Positions 1-11,561 of a stretch of 64,000 nt of DNA are shown here, in pieces. The first letter of the stretch is position 1, and each line of letters opens with the position of its first letter. The DNA is from Edolisoma coerulescens (lineage: Eukaryota; Chordata; Aves; Passeriformes; Campephagidae). A program made the translations under genes and the position numbers. The stretch is from assembly GCA_013397115.1 (NCBI GenBank), contig VWZW01006249.1, positions 1,612,723-1,676,722 on the forward strand. The letters run 5' to 3'. Below the pieces are notes generated by a model, which was not told the origin of the DNA, did no database searches, and saw nothing but the letters and a program-made list of their open reading frames with translations.

Positions 1-45
1 GTGCAGAGCCGGGTCCGAATTCCCTGCCCCTGCTGCTGCTGACAG

Positions 46-104
46 GTGTACCGAGAAAATGCGAACAGGGAGACGCAGGTCCAAGAGATTAGTGAGCGCC
101 AGAG
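46..104 (+). CDS. possible internal exon, gene not recognised
   Basis: The window opens with a pyrimidine-rich run ending in GACAG at 41-45, which looks like a splice acceptor. It is followed by 59 bases open in the frame starting at 46 (about 19 codons, Glu/Arg/Gln rich, helical in character) and then a GTAGTG donor-like site at 105. This first 110 bases also carries about seven CpGs, far more than the sequence after it. The donor is imperfect, and an alternative is that the window starts inside an exon whose donor is the CAG/GTGTAC at 43-51. The peptide is not recognised. Weak call based on splice shape only. Confidence 0.17.
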
Positions 105-3100
105 GTAGTGCTGTTCAAATATGGTCATTTTTCCCTAAACCCTGCGTTTCCCTTCACCGATTCCCTCTCCTTTTGTGCTTGCTGATTGTGTGTTGAACTG
201 ATTTTTCTGGATGAATCAACAACATGTTATGAAAAATGTATTAAAGCATAGTGGTATAATGTGGGTGAGTAGGGCACCGACAAGCATATGGCACTGCAAT
301 ACCCAGTCACTCGTGGGTGGGCAAGAGCCCGCTGTTCGCTCGATGGGAGCAGTGGGACGTGTGTCATCATCAGGACAAATCATAAGGAGGAAATATGTGA
401 ACTTGTCAGACACTCTGAGAGGAAGATATCAATCACAAATTTGTACACTGAGAATTTCTTATCTGTAAAAAACTAAGAGTGGTATTTAGGTGGTAGTGGT
501 CATACAGTTTTCTTTCACTGTACTTACCTGGTCCTAGTGAAGCAAAGTAAGGTGTCACAGAAGGCATGATAGGTCATTTTATTTAAACATAGATATAAAA
601 ATATTTTCATGTCAGCAGTTGTAACAGAAATGGCCCTTACATGAACTGTAGAATGTGGGTTTTTTTATACTTTGGTTTTCCCCACAGTTTCAGCTAGTAT
701 AGACAGTGTCAAGAAAATGTAACACTTGAAGAAACGTAATGTGGAACTAGTAAGCTTTCTGTCATTAATTCAGATCTTGCTATTCCTTACAGATAGAACA
801 CAGTTTGACTAATCTGTTCATCCTGATTGTAATGAAAAAAATCAAATGAAGTTTTAGAAAAAAAAAATGTTGTCATGCAGATAAGTTTTATTACATTTAA
901 TCAGAGGTTTTTACAATGTATTCGGTGGTTTGATTTTGATTATGTAAGTTACATAAAGTGTACCATACTTATTTTATTCTCCCCAAATGCCACTCCTGTC
1001 TGTGTGCAGCAGTGGATGCAGTTGTGTGTTACATCTTTTGAGAAGTTTAATGATGGGAAATGTAAAGATGACAGTTGTTCTATTTAATATTTCCTGTGTC
1101 TTCTTGGAAGTATCTTATTTGCTGGCATGTTAAGGAGAAGCTATATATATTTGTGTGCTTTAAAAGTACATCTGAAAGGACCTGATTCAACTCCTACTTT
1201 GTTTTCAGTTGGAGTTAGATCAGCTCTATATTGTCCTGTTTCATGGTGAGAGTCTGTGCTTTTTGAGGTACAGCAAAATATTATAGTGGCTCCACACTAA
1301 TATGTACCACAAGCATTGCATTTCATAACATTTCTAACTTGACATCACGTTGCTGCAATGCAATGCTGTGTGAAGATTTAGTTGCCTTATTTTTCTTTAA
1401 CACTTTCAGTGTTTAACACTTTTTTTTAAGTTTTAGGGAGATGTGTGAATTACTTGAGCATTTGAAAGTATGTCTTTGGGATATTCTATTAATAGGTGAC
1501 ATGATATGTATTCACATTTTCTTTGAGAACTTTAATAGCATTAGGCATTATCTGTATGGATAGATTTTATGCTTATGGATGAAATACTATTTTCTGATGC
1601 ATTTAGAGAAGTCCTTAAAGATACTTTGCATATTAATTTTTTCTTATTTGTGCACAATCTGTATCAAATAATACATTAAGAAAATCTGAACATTAGAGAG
1701 AAAATATGTTGCTGTTACTCAAATCAATGCAATATTTGTGTATACTTAAAATACATAAACCAAAAGCATATTCCAATACTGGAAATCACTGAAAATCTCA
1801 AAAATACCTGAAGAAAACATATAAATCAAGTCTGTCTATAGTCAGAGGGTGCTTTTTAATCTATTTTAATTTGCTTTTTTTAAAAAAACTTTAAAAATTC
1901 TGTTTAACCGGTGAGATCCTTCAGCTCTTTGATGTGTGAATCCATATTGTAAGTGGAAGTGAAGACATAATTTAATAAACAAGGGTAACATACTCATCCT
2001 TTTGTTGGTGGAGATAATCCACCTGAATCCTACTGAAAGAAAATGAAAAAGGTCACAGCAATGTTTTATTTCTTTATAGAGCATCTGTCACTCCAATTTT
2101 CTCCTGCTTTCCCCCCACTAAAATACAAGTCCTATTCTGTGATGCATGGAAGCAGAGCTACAAATGAAAACACCAATGTCTCACGATGGGTTATGAATAA
2201 ATAGTTATAAGTGGCTAAGAATAAACCAGGCAATTGAACAAAGAGAAGGAAACTATGCCACAGGCTCGCAGTGGGAGGTGGAGGAGACAGAAACTTGCTT
2301 CGTGTGGAGCTTATAATTTTGTGATGAGGTTTACGTGGGGCAGTAGTTTTGGACTCAGTGCTGGAGGAAGCTGCTGGAGTCCTGAACTGCTGATTCAGAC
2401 CCTTTCTGTGTGTGTGCAGTGTTGTAATCTAATATGTAGGAGCCGAAACGAGATGAGTAGGATGTTTTTAATCCTCTTGCTGGAGGGACAGTATTTGGAT
2501 ACAAACCCCACCATCATAACGCTACTAGTACAGGTAGAGTGCAGCAGGGACTAACATCTGCAAAGGTGATCAAGAAAAGACTGACAGCTGAACTGGGAGT
2601 AGTTTACAATAGTAAATTTTTATAAATATTTACTGAAATCCCAATATGTGCAACCCAAGTCCTTTTACAATTGGGAAATGCTAAATTACATTATTAAGGG
2701 GAGCTACAGGTAGACCGTAATTTCTTGTCAAACTGATTATTTTGTTTCTCTGCTGCAAGGAGAAGGGAGCGGCCAAATAAATAAACAAATGAAAAAGAAA
2801 AACCAACAACAAAACCCCCACCAGGATATCCTGTGCATTCTAATTGTTCGTCTCACTAATATTCCCTTCTGTTTCTTACAGCATTTGCCTTTGCTTTGAA
2901 AGACTTCCTGTGCTTTGGCGAACACCCCCGCTGCTCCCCTTGGTGCAGAGGTGTGCGGCATCATGAAAAAAGGCAAAAAGCTCAGTTAGTGATAAGTTTT
3001 CATTGGGGAGATTATGGAAATGGCTGAGACTATTCCATATTTACATTCTTTTAAGAATGATTGGTAGTTGTCTGAAGCAATCTAGGTTACAGAAAAGAAT

Positions 3101-5558
3101 GCAGATGCAGTGCACTACAGAATTTGAATTTTGACAGGATCCAGTTCCCCTGTTTGGTGCTGTTGTTAAAAGAACGTGTGATGTAGAAGCCTGAATGTTA
3201 AATAATAGCTGCTTCTTGTAAGATACTGCACAGGCACATTTATTTTCAAGTGTAGGAGTAAACTTATTTGAAATCAGTGAGGAGTAACCAGCATGTCTGG
3301 AATTAAGCACTGATCTGAAGGCTTTGTTGTCTCAGAGCCTTTGTCTTGAGGCTGGGGCTTGGCTGTGGAAGCCCAGGCTTATAATGAAGAATGTCTGTTT
3401 TATCATTAGGACCATCCCTAGGGAGAAAAGTGCCATTGTTTGTTTATGTTCTAAGTAGTTTCATATTTAGTATAATTAAATAATGGAAAATGTCACCTTA
3501 GTGTAGGAGAAAGGAAACATCAAAGATTGATCTTCTTGGTGTCTCCACAGAACTCTATGGAAAAATACAGATCCTCAGAATGGATATTTTCCATTTTTGA
3601 TTACTGGTTCCAGTTAATATTGTTTGAAGTGGGGATAAAAGCTTCAGTTTAGCCCATTGTAAAGATTTATTCATGTTGCAAGATAATTAATACTTTGGTT
3701 TTTTCCTGAGGGAGGCAAGATACCATCCTTAAAATCAACATACTTGCAGAGGTGCACAAGAATTCAGCATAGCAGCTGAGTGCTCAGTATCTCTAGCATT
3801 GTTTCAAATTTGCCTTTTATTTTCTCAAACAAATATTAATATTGAGTAACTATAATTGTTAGGATTTCCAGTCTGATCAATGGGAGTAGATTTCAGCTTT
3901 TCCAGCCTTGTGTTTGAGCCAGAAGCCAGGATCACATTGAGCTGAGCCCAGCCTGCCTCTTCACTTTCTGTGGTGCTGAGGAAGCCTGGCTTCTAATGGG
4001 AGGTATATAATTATGGGAATTTTATACATCTCGCAGCTGAGATCTGTGTAGCTACCAGAGGCAGAAGTTTCTGAGGAGTTTGCCTTCGATGTTGCTACAA
4101 GAATGTAAATGGTTTCTTTATAGGATAGGCAGGCAACTTGCAGTATGAAAAGTGTTTGAATTATGTCGCCATTAGAAGTCTTGTTGAGGCTGCATAGTTG
4201 TCAAAACCTTGTCCACTCTGCATTAACTCTAGAACTAGTACTGGACTTGGAAAACAAATACAGAAAATGTTTCATTTCAAGACATGTTTTTTAAAAATTC
4301 TGATGCTGACTTCTATAAAATTGTTCAGAACTGTAATCAGTGAACAAGGAGAGAGTTTTTGAAGTTCGTGAAAGATTTTCAGTGTACCTGGTCTGTCTAG
4401 AAATTAAGATGACATTAGTAATTTCAGACATAATTTAACTACAAAAACATTAGGTAATATTGAAATTTGTTATAAATAGTAATTATATGGGAGTAGAATA
4501 TAAATATAGCTTTTATTAAGAAACTCATATTATACACATACCATCTAATGATTTTATAATATGTATTAAGTCATTAGCCCTTGATATGACACTTCACCTT
4601 GAAGTCACTGTTGCACAGTATTTTGTTAGGCTACTATGCTTGTCAGTGGAATACAGATAGTGGAAATCTAAGGTTTTTGCTTATTTTACAAACTAGAGAA
4701 ATAATTTAGAGTCATGGTTATGTAATGTGATATATGATCAGGAACCAGTCAAGGTCAGTGAAACCATTGTAAGAGCTGTGGATAATAAATAAGGGCGTCA
4801 GACTCCAGGTGGGATATACAAAATGGTTCTATTTTACTTGACTAAAATTTTCATAAGTTAATGAATTGGGTGCCTTAATTTGGGATTCCTCTGATGAGAT
4901 CCATTAAAAAGGTGTTATGTTTCCAGAATATTAAACGCATTATTTGAACAGAAACAGCAAATTTGAAGCAAGGCATGAGGAATTGTTCACTACCTTCAAA
5001 GATCCTTATGCTATATTCTACTTTTTAAAGCTCTAGACTTCCTTGAACATATTATTCCTAGGCTTTTGTTCAAGAGTACTTGCTTTGAAGTAGTTGATGG
5101 GCTACAGATATTTTAAAAGGGCTCTTGAAAATTTTTCTCCTTTAGCCTGTGATAATTCCTCTATACTCCTGATGCAGGTATTACAGTGACTTAGCAATTC
5201 ACTTACTAATTTGCTATTAATATTGTATTAATTTGTATTCAGAAATTCAAATAAAAGTTGAAAGTAGGCAATTAGGTGTAGTAAATTTCATTAATAATTA
5301 TTCTTTTAACTTAAGGTTCAGATGCCAGAACCATGGAGCATTGCATTATAGTTTCAGTATTCATTTAAAAATAGTAAACGTTGTTTCTCTGATTACAGTG
5401 AATACTCTGAGAACACAAAGCATGATTCAAAAGAGAGAAGGATTTTAAAATGCTCGTTTTCAGATTTTTTAATAATTTAATTTCAAGTCAATCTCAAAAC
5501 ACTCTGGACCTTTTCTCATGAGTTCGCACTCACGTGGGTTTATTTTGCAACTTTATAG
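105..5558. other. AT-rich non-coding stretch, no gene seen
   Basis: Only short chance-like ORFs are present on both strands, the longest about 106 codons at 2234-2554. A/C-rich low-complexity sequence lies near 2775-2820. No recognisable interspersed repeat was seen. Consistent with intron or intergenic sequence. Confidence 0.6.
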
Positions 5559-5719
5559 TCTTAACTTTTGAGGTATATGCATTGTGGAAATGTCTAGTGT
5601 CTGAAGGAGTTCCTGTTGCAGTACTGCACGAGTGCTGCTGGAAGTGGATTCTTGACAGTTTCATTGCTGCATCAGGCATTCTGCAAAGCCTGGGCATAAT
5701 TGATCCAAATCTGTCTCAG
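5559..5719 (+). CDS. possible internal exon, hydrophobic helical peptide
   Basis: An acceptor-like TTTATAG ends at 5558. The frame entered two bases later is open for 53 codons to a TCTCAG/GTCTGT junction at 5719/5720. The peptide is rich in Leu, Val, Ile, Trp and Cys and ends with a GIIDPNLSQ-like tail. It could be part of an alpha-helical repeat protein, but no family was identified. The donor is non-consensus beyond GT and the acceptor has a weak pyrimidine tract. The open frame runs a little past the donor to a stop at 5752. If real, it would lie on the same strand as the better exon at 8563. Confidence 0.2.
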
Positions 5720-6555
5720 GTCTGTTATTGCTTCCCTTTGCTAAAACTGTAGGAGGAGCAGAGGCACAGGAGAAGCTGATAGTTAATTGATTTGCACTTG
5801 TCCCGAAGTTTCCTCATCAACCATAGCGTCAAAAACCCCCATGATGCTCTCAGCATGGATATCTCACCTCAGATCCTTCCTTTGGTGTACATACAGTGCA
5901 AAGCTTCCCAATTCCCAATATCAGTGGTATTGAGTGGATTTTTCTTTGGTTGGTTAAATAATACTTTATTTGCTTGTAAAGAGATCTAAAAATTAATGAT
6001 TTTATAAAGGATTGGAGGGAACAGATAAATTGTGATACTCCTTCTCATATAATTATATTTCAAAAGTTAAATATAAGCTAAAAAACACTTTTCTGTATCT
6101 TAGAAGCTAACAAGTAACAGCCATAATTTATTCTCCAGCAGAATGAAATGATGGCTGGATTCCAGTGGCAGCAAGTTCATTTTTACAAGTGGCTTTAAAG
6201 AGTGAATCTCCTAAGCAGAAGGGCCTTCAAATCATACCACTAGTGTAGATCTTTGTTAAAACTGTGTAACTTTGATTAGCCTGTTATTTGTACTTGTTTG
6301 GGCTTTTTCCATGTAAGTAGTTTCCTTTTTCTTATTTTTATTTTTTTGTAAAGGCTTTTCAGTATCAGAAAACATTAAAAGACTTGCAGCTTAAAGAAAT
6401 GCACATTTGTGGGTAAGGCCCTAAAATAAAGAGTTGGAAATGTTATTCAAAATAAGGAAAAGATCAGTGTAGCTTACAGCTGTTAAACTTTTCTATTAAG
6501 GAGGAAGTCTAACGTCCCAAACATTTAATTCATCAGAGGTGCATTTGAAGATTAA

Positions 6556-6780
6556 TTAACCCAAATTATAAGTAATGGAGTAGGCAGCCCTGAAAGATTT
6601 TCTGTAGAGAGAATAAACACAGACTCTGGCAGTATGGGAACAATGGATCTCTCTGAGGACTCCAGCATCTGCATTTGCCATGGACACAGAGTGTGCACAG
6701 TTAGGTACTCGAGCAGAGATGTTTGCAGCACTCCATTACAGAACAGACATTCATACAATAGAATCGTGCTGTCATCGTAA
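6556..6780 (+). CDS. exon-like open block, product unknown
   Basis: This block is open for 74 codons between TAA stops at 6553 and 6778. An AG that could serve as acceptor is at 6586-6587. The first half reads as an acidic Ser/Thr-rich peptide (core TDSGSMGTMDLSEDSS), the second half is Cys-rich. The opposite strand is also open over 6552-6908 (118 codons), so the coding strand cannot be fixed by eye. No strong donor was found inside, the best being GTACTC near 6711. It may equally be a chance low-stop stretch. No family recognised. Confidence 0.15.
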   Translation, partial: LTQIISNGVGSPERFSVERINTDSGSMGTMDLSEDSSICICHGHRVCTVRYSSRDVCSTPLQNRHSYNRIVLSS

Positions 6781-8562
6781 ATGCCAGTGTCTGTGGAATG
6801 AGATAGAGACTGAGCAGCTGTCCTTCTTTGGATATTTGTCCTGGTAATTCTTGAAGACATTTTAGCAGGGAATCTGTGGTGTTCTTGATGTTTCTGTTGT
6901 GTGAACAAGTATGTTACTGTAGCAGGCAGGCGTGGTTCTCAGAATTCAATCCATATGTGATTAGGCAAAAGAATCCAGTGCAGTTTCAGCAGGAGTTGCA
7001 TATTGTAATTAAGATGTATGGATGTTATAGTCATGTTTTCAGGTAGAAATTTGCATTTTAAAGCTGGCAATAAAATAACCCAAGGGGAAAAAACCATCTA
7101 AACCAAATTACTATGTTATCAAGAGAACTTACAGCAAGATGTTGGTGTGTGTCAGTGTGCATGTGTAAAAACCCCCAAAAATCAGGCATCTGAAAACAAA
7201 ATAGTGATTTCGTGGTTGCAGTAATTCAACAAAAAATGAAGGGCTTTATCTTTATAACTTGAATAAGAGATTTGAAAGGATTTGCTTTAATTTTCAAGTT
7301 TGGACATTGTAACCACTTCTCTCTAGCTGTCCCATGGACCTGTTATTCTGACCATGGCATTGTGTAGACCTGGAAGTCTCACTAATCACACAAGTGTGTT
7401 CAGCATGTGGTTATTGTATTTTGTATTTGGAATTGTGTATTTCTGGAGTTAATGTGGCCCACTATGCAATGTCCTGTTTTGGTGATGCATATGTTTAGGA
7501 CATCTCCACCTTTCGTTTCTTTTTTGCACAAGCATTTATGTGCATACTAAAGCTGTTAATTCTAAGTAAAAGAACCTAAAAACCATCCTCTTTTGTGAGA
7601 GGAATCTTAATGGTTTTAGAGAGAAATGCTGAACTGCTGTCCAAAGACTAGGGAAATGCAAAAAACCCCATATTATTTCTCATTTAAGCTAGTTTTTGAA
7701 ATCTTCTGTGGCTGCAGTTGAGAAATAATATGAAACAAGTGTAAATCTGGACATGAAGACTTTTATGTTTTTAGGTAGTTCTTGGTGAGTGTATTTGTTG
7801 GAATGCATTTTTCCTTTTCCTAACATGCCAGTCTGACTAGGGACTATTTTGTATTTAAAATATTCACCTCGCAAATCCTAATATACTTAGTTAATTGTTA
7901 ACCTCACTTAGTTCTGCTCATTAACGATTTCCAACAAGCTCATTGAAATATGGATTGCTTCCTCCAAATATTTTAGTTATGGACTCCCCCTATGACTATG
8001 TGGAGGTTATAATATGATGAAAGGCCTTATAAGGTGTAGCTGCTTAATCTATTATCCCTATAACTTAAACAGATGCTATTAATGTCATTACTGTTCGTTG
8101 TTACTCACTGCTAGAATAGCTGAAGCACCATCAACACTCAAACTGGAAAAGGTCAAAAGCCAAATGCTACCAGGCTCCTGGTGATTTAACTGACAGCCAT
8201 CAGCATGTATCACAGGACTTGGGTTTCCACTGAAGCAATAGAGAAAAATATTCCTTTTAATTTTTCAGAAGTTAAATATATTTTTCTATAATGTATCTTT
8301 TTTCTGATTCTACTCTCTTTTGTACAAAAAAGATAACTACCGTATGTTTTTGGCAAAATCTGCAAGGAGTGTGGACTTGATGGGAACTAGACTTCTACAT
8401 ATTTGTGGGCTTATTTTGGCACTTAGTGATTGAAAACTGTCACTTGGAATGATATTTCTTATATGTATAGCATGATAATGTGTTTTCCTTCATAAATTTT
8501 TTACTATAAGCAAATAAAAGAATGTATTCTTTGTCTGATATGTGGCTCTTTTTGTTTGGCAG
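6781..8562. other. non-coding stretch with one small hairpin
   Basis: AT-rich sequence with no ORF of note. A compound hairpin at 7579-7617 pairs AAAACCAT (7579-7586) with ATGGTTTT (7610-7617), and inside it CCTCT (7587-7591) with AGAGG (7598-7602), with an asymmetric internal loop. Otherwise nothing is seen. Confidence 0.5.
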
Positions 8563-8695
8563 GGTAACTCCATCTTCCGAAAATCCCAATGGTGCTACCT
8601 GTAGTGTAAGTCAGGGAAAGCCCTCTTTAAGAAGAATAAAAGGGAGAATACACAGAAGCAAAAGTCTTGATAGCATTGATTTCTGTGAATTCACT
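8563..8695 (+). CDS. internal coding exon of an unidentified plus-strand gene
   Basis: This is the most convincing coding block in the window. A good acceptor (T-rich tract, TTTGGCAG ending at 8562) is followed by 133 open bases and a perfect GTAAGT donor at 8696. The exon starts with the last base of a codon and ends on a codon boundary (44 full codons). The peptide begins V-T-P-S-S and contains the basic, Ser-rich core RRIKGRIHRSKSLDSIDF, whose RSKS and RRIK patches resemble basophilic-kinase or 14-3-3 type sites. That suggests a cytoplasmic regulatory linker rather than a folded catalytic domain. I do not recognise the gene. The ATG at 8522 lies in the presumed intron and is not a likely start. 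Support is visual only. Confidence 0.5.
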
Positions 8696-11420
8696 GTAAG
8701 TACCGTATCTTTTACATTTATCCTCTATGAAGTTAAGAGAATCTTATTAATAAAGCAGTTGGCTTCTTGCGTTGGGTTTACCTATTTGTCAGATTAGCGA
8801 AAGTACTGGACTTAATGTTTTAATTGCCTTGCTATGCTGCCGAATATTAAGTGATGTCACTTGTATAATTAGTGATGTACAACTATATTCTTGTTCTTCA
8901 GCAAGCATGAGATATAAATTTTTATGTCAAATTTTAATGTGGCCTGCGTAAGATTAAGAAATTGACTGGAAATTGAGTAAATGTGAAAAGCGAAATAAGA
9001 TTTCAAATTTTATTTTTATATTGAGATTTTGGAAGTTACGTTTAAAGTCAAACATTACTTTTTACAAAAGCCACAAAACTATTTCAGTTGCATATGGCTA
9101 TAATAAAGTGCTAGGAAAGGAAATATGTTTTTCTAAAAGATGCGTATGCTTATAGCACTTGAAAGCTGGAATCACAGGTGATAGGTTACTACAATTAGGC
9201 AGTACTGGTATGTACCTTTTCTCTTCTCTTTGGTTAGGGGATAGATGTGTTTGTGTTTTGAATGTGAAGTTTCTGAAACTTCAATGTGATCATGGTAAAG
9301 AACCATGACAACCTCCCAACTAACTGGGGGGAATTTGGTCAAAACAAATTATATTCTCATAAACTAAAATAATGTAATGTACTTTTAAAATACTTAAACA
9401 ATGTCAAATAATATGTTAAATTATAAAATGGTTATGAAATATGAGGATGAAAGAGCTAAAAAATATATGCTGCCTTTAAAATGTAGAAATCAATAGTGAT
9501 GTGAAGATACTGTCTGGCATTGCGTGGTGCTAGAAACAATATCACTAAAATGTTCAGATGGGAATTGGGGAAACATCTTTAAGGCATTACAGTGGTTTGA
9601 GTGTGTTGTCTTTCAGTGAGATGTTTTTCACAGATGATGCCAATAGCATAATTGGTATTTTTTTTCTCAGGACAGCTTTGTTTCTAATTGCAAAGTCTCA
9701 TAGTGCTATCCTTGGGACAAAGAGCTTGTTGTTTGCTGTTCGAGGAAGTAATGAACTTACTAGCGAGGATTTGGGATGTAGTGTGTTGTGTGGTGCCCAG
9801 ATACTTCTGGATATGGCCAGTCCTGCATGGCTGGGTGCCCTGGCTGGGCAATGTGTGAGGGAGCTGTGCTCGGGCTGTGCTGCCTCAATTCCAGCTGCCT
9901 TTGGTGTGTCTGTGCTAACTGTTGTCACAGCACTGATACCACTGTAATCACTGCTCTGCTGAAGGTTACAAATTCCCCTAGGGAGCAAGATTTCCTTCTG
10001 CTGTATGGGTCTTCGTCTGTGTGGTCCTATTAAGGAGTTTTATCTAAATCTATCTCTACTCTTGGGGCCTTCAAAGAAAAAGAGATTATAGCCAACGGTA
10101 AAAAGAATTTCTTGCATGCCATAGAACCTTTGCAAAGAGATTGGAGACAGAGAATAATGGGCCAGTCTGTATTGGTAGCATACAAATGTGTAGAGTATAT
10201 ACATGTATAAATTCATACATTAATAGCTAAGTATTGATAATTAGGATCAGGAAAGGAAGTTCACTTTTTCTGAGGTCTCATGTTAAAGGATGATACAGGT
10301 TTGAATAGCTAAGCACACAAATCAGAGTTAAAAACACGGATTTTCTTGCTGCTGCGTAATTTAGAATCACACTGAAATGTTTCTTGATACTGTATCATTG
10401 TGGTTTTATTGTTCTAAAATTGTGATTAAAAATAGATCTAAAGAAGTAGTTGAGTAAATTAGTATGCCAAAGTCTTTCAGGGGTGCTCTCAGAAGTGAAC
10501 ATTTTTCGTGTTGAGAGTCTTCATCTAATAAAAACACTCAGTCACTGGCAGACAGAACAAAATCAAAAATAAAAATTAGAGCACAAGGGAGCTTTTAAAA
10601 AATATTCTCTTTGCAACTATTTTATGCTGTAGTATAGTCATTTTATGAACAGCAAAGATGAAAAGTTTCATATTTAAATATGTGGATTACTTATATGCTG
10701 ACAAAGTAATGTCAGCATCCAGTGAACTGTTGGTTTCATTCATCATGTAATGAGAATGAGATCCATTAGTGATTCTGAGTGTCACTGGATTTCACTTTAA
10801 AATAAGTAATGTCTACGTACATCCTAAACAAATCTTTTTTGTAAATCTTTTGTTTCAAAAAGAAACTTGGTTCACTCAGCAAATTCTTACCGAGGACAAA
10901 TCCTAACAGCAGAAAGACATAAAAAATAACTTACGCTTTCTTTTCTTGAAGTGAATAAATGTGTCCCCAGTGGGGAAGTTCTGCATTTCAATGCAATATG
11001 CCCATACAAAAATTCAATACATGAAAATGCTGTATTTACTACTTTACAGTGACTTCACCTGAAGCTGGGGACAAGTTGTGGGAGCTGCATTAAACTGGGA
11101 GGCTCATTAAAAGATAGGTTTATTCTTTGCGAGGGAGGGAATAACCAGTGAAGAGCCTTTTGCATGTGTAAAATTTCAGCGGAGGCCAGGGAGGAACTGA
11201 GGTGCCTTCAGAGGGTTGTCTGAGGGTGATGCTGCAAAATCTGTTGTTTACCGCAGTTAGTAAAATACGAAGTTTGCGATATTAATGGCTTTTGGTTATA
11301 CCTGTGGCTCTTAATACGGGTGATCTACCTAAGAGTGCAAGAGAGGTCCTTGCCTGTGAAACCTCATTATCCAATGGCCTGCTGCTGCAGTGACCAATTG
11401 CAAGCCTCAGGTATTTGGAT
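8696..11420. other. non-coding stretch, no gene seen
   Basis: Mostly AT-rich. A moderately GC-richer patch at about 9780-9960 supports overlapping ORFs of 129 codons (plus, 9558-9947) and 96 codons (minus, 9698-9988). Neither has clear splice context or a recognisable product, so both are treated as chance. Confidence 0.5.
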
Positions 11421-11561
11421 GTCCCTGCTCTGGAAGTGTTCAAGGCCAGGCTGGATGGGGCCCTGGGTAACCTGATCTAGTGTTTGGCATCCCTGCCCAT
11501 TGTGGGGCGCTGAAACTAGATGAGCTTTGAGGTCCCTTCCAAACCAAGCTATTCTATGATT
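11421..11561 (+). mobile_element. CR1 LINE, truncated 3' end
   Basis: The block runs through the standard CR1 3' terminus: a short-fragment equivalent of the ...TTCAAGGCCAGGCTGGATGG segment, then GAACTAGATGA-like and GAGGTCCCTTCC segments, ending in ATTCTATGATT at about 11552-11562. Orientation is plus. Only the last 140 bases of the element remain, the usual 5' truncation of non-LTR retrotransposons. It has no coding capacity. Confidence 0.88.

Noticed and set aside
1009..1087. Possible terminal exon after a CTGTGTGCAG acceptor, ending in TAA
   Set aside because: Only about 25 codons, no poly(A) signal close by, peptide not recognised.
2234..2554. Plus ORF of 106 residues
   Set aside because: No recognisable content, no splice sites of quality.
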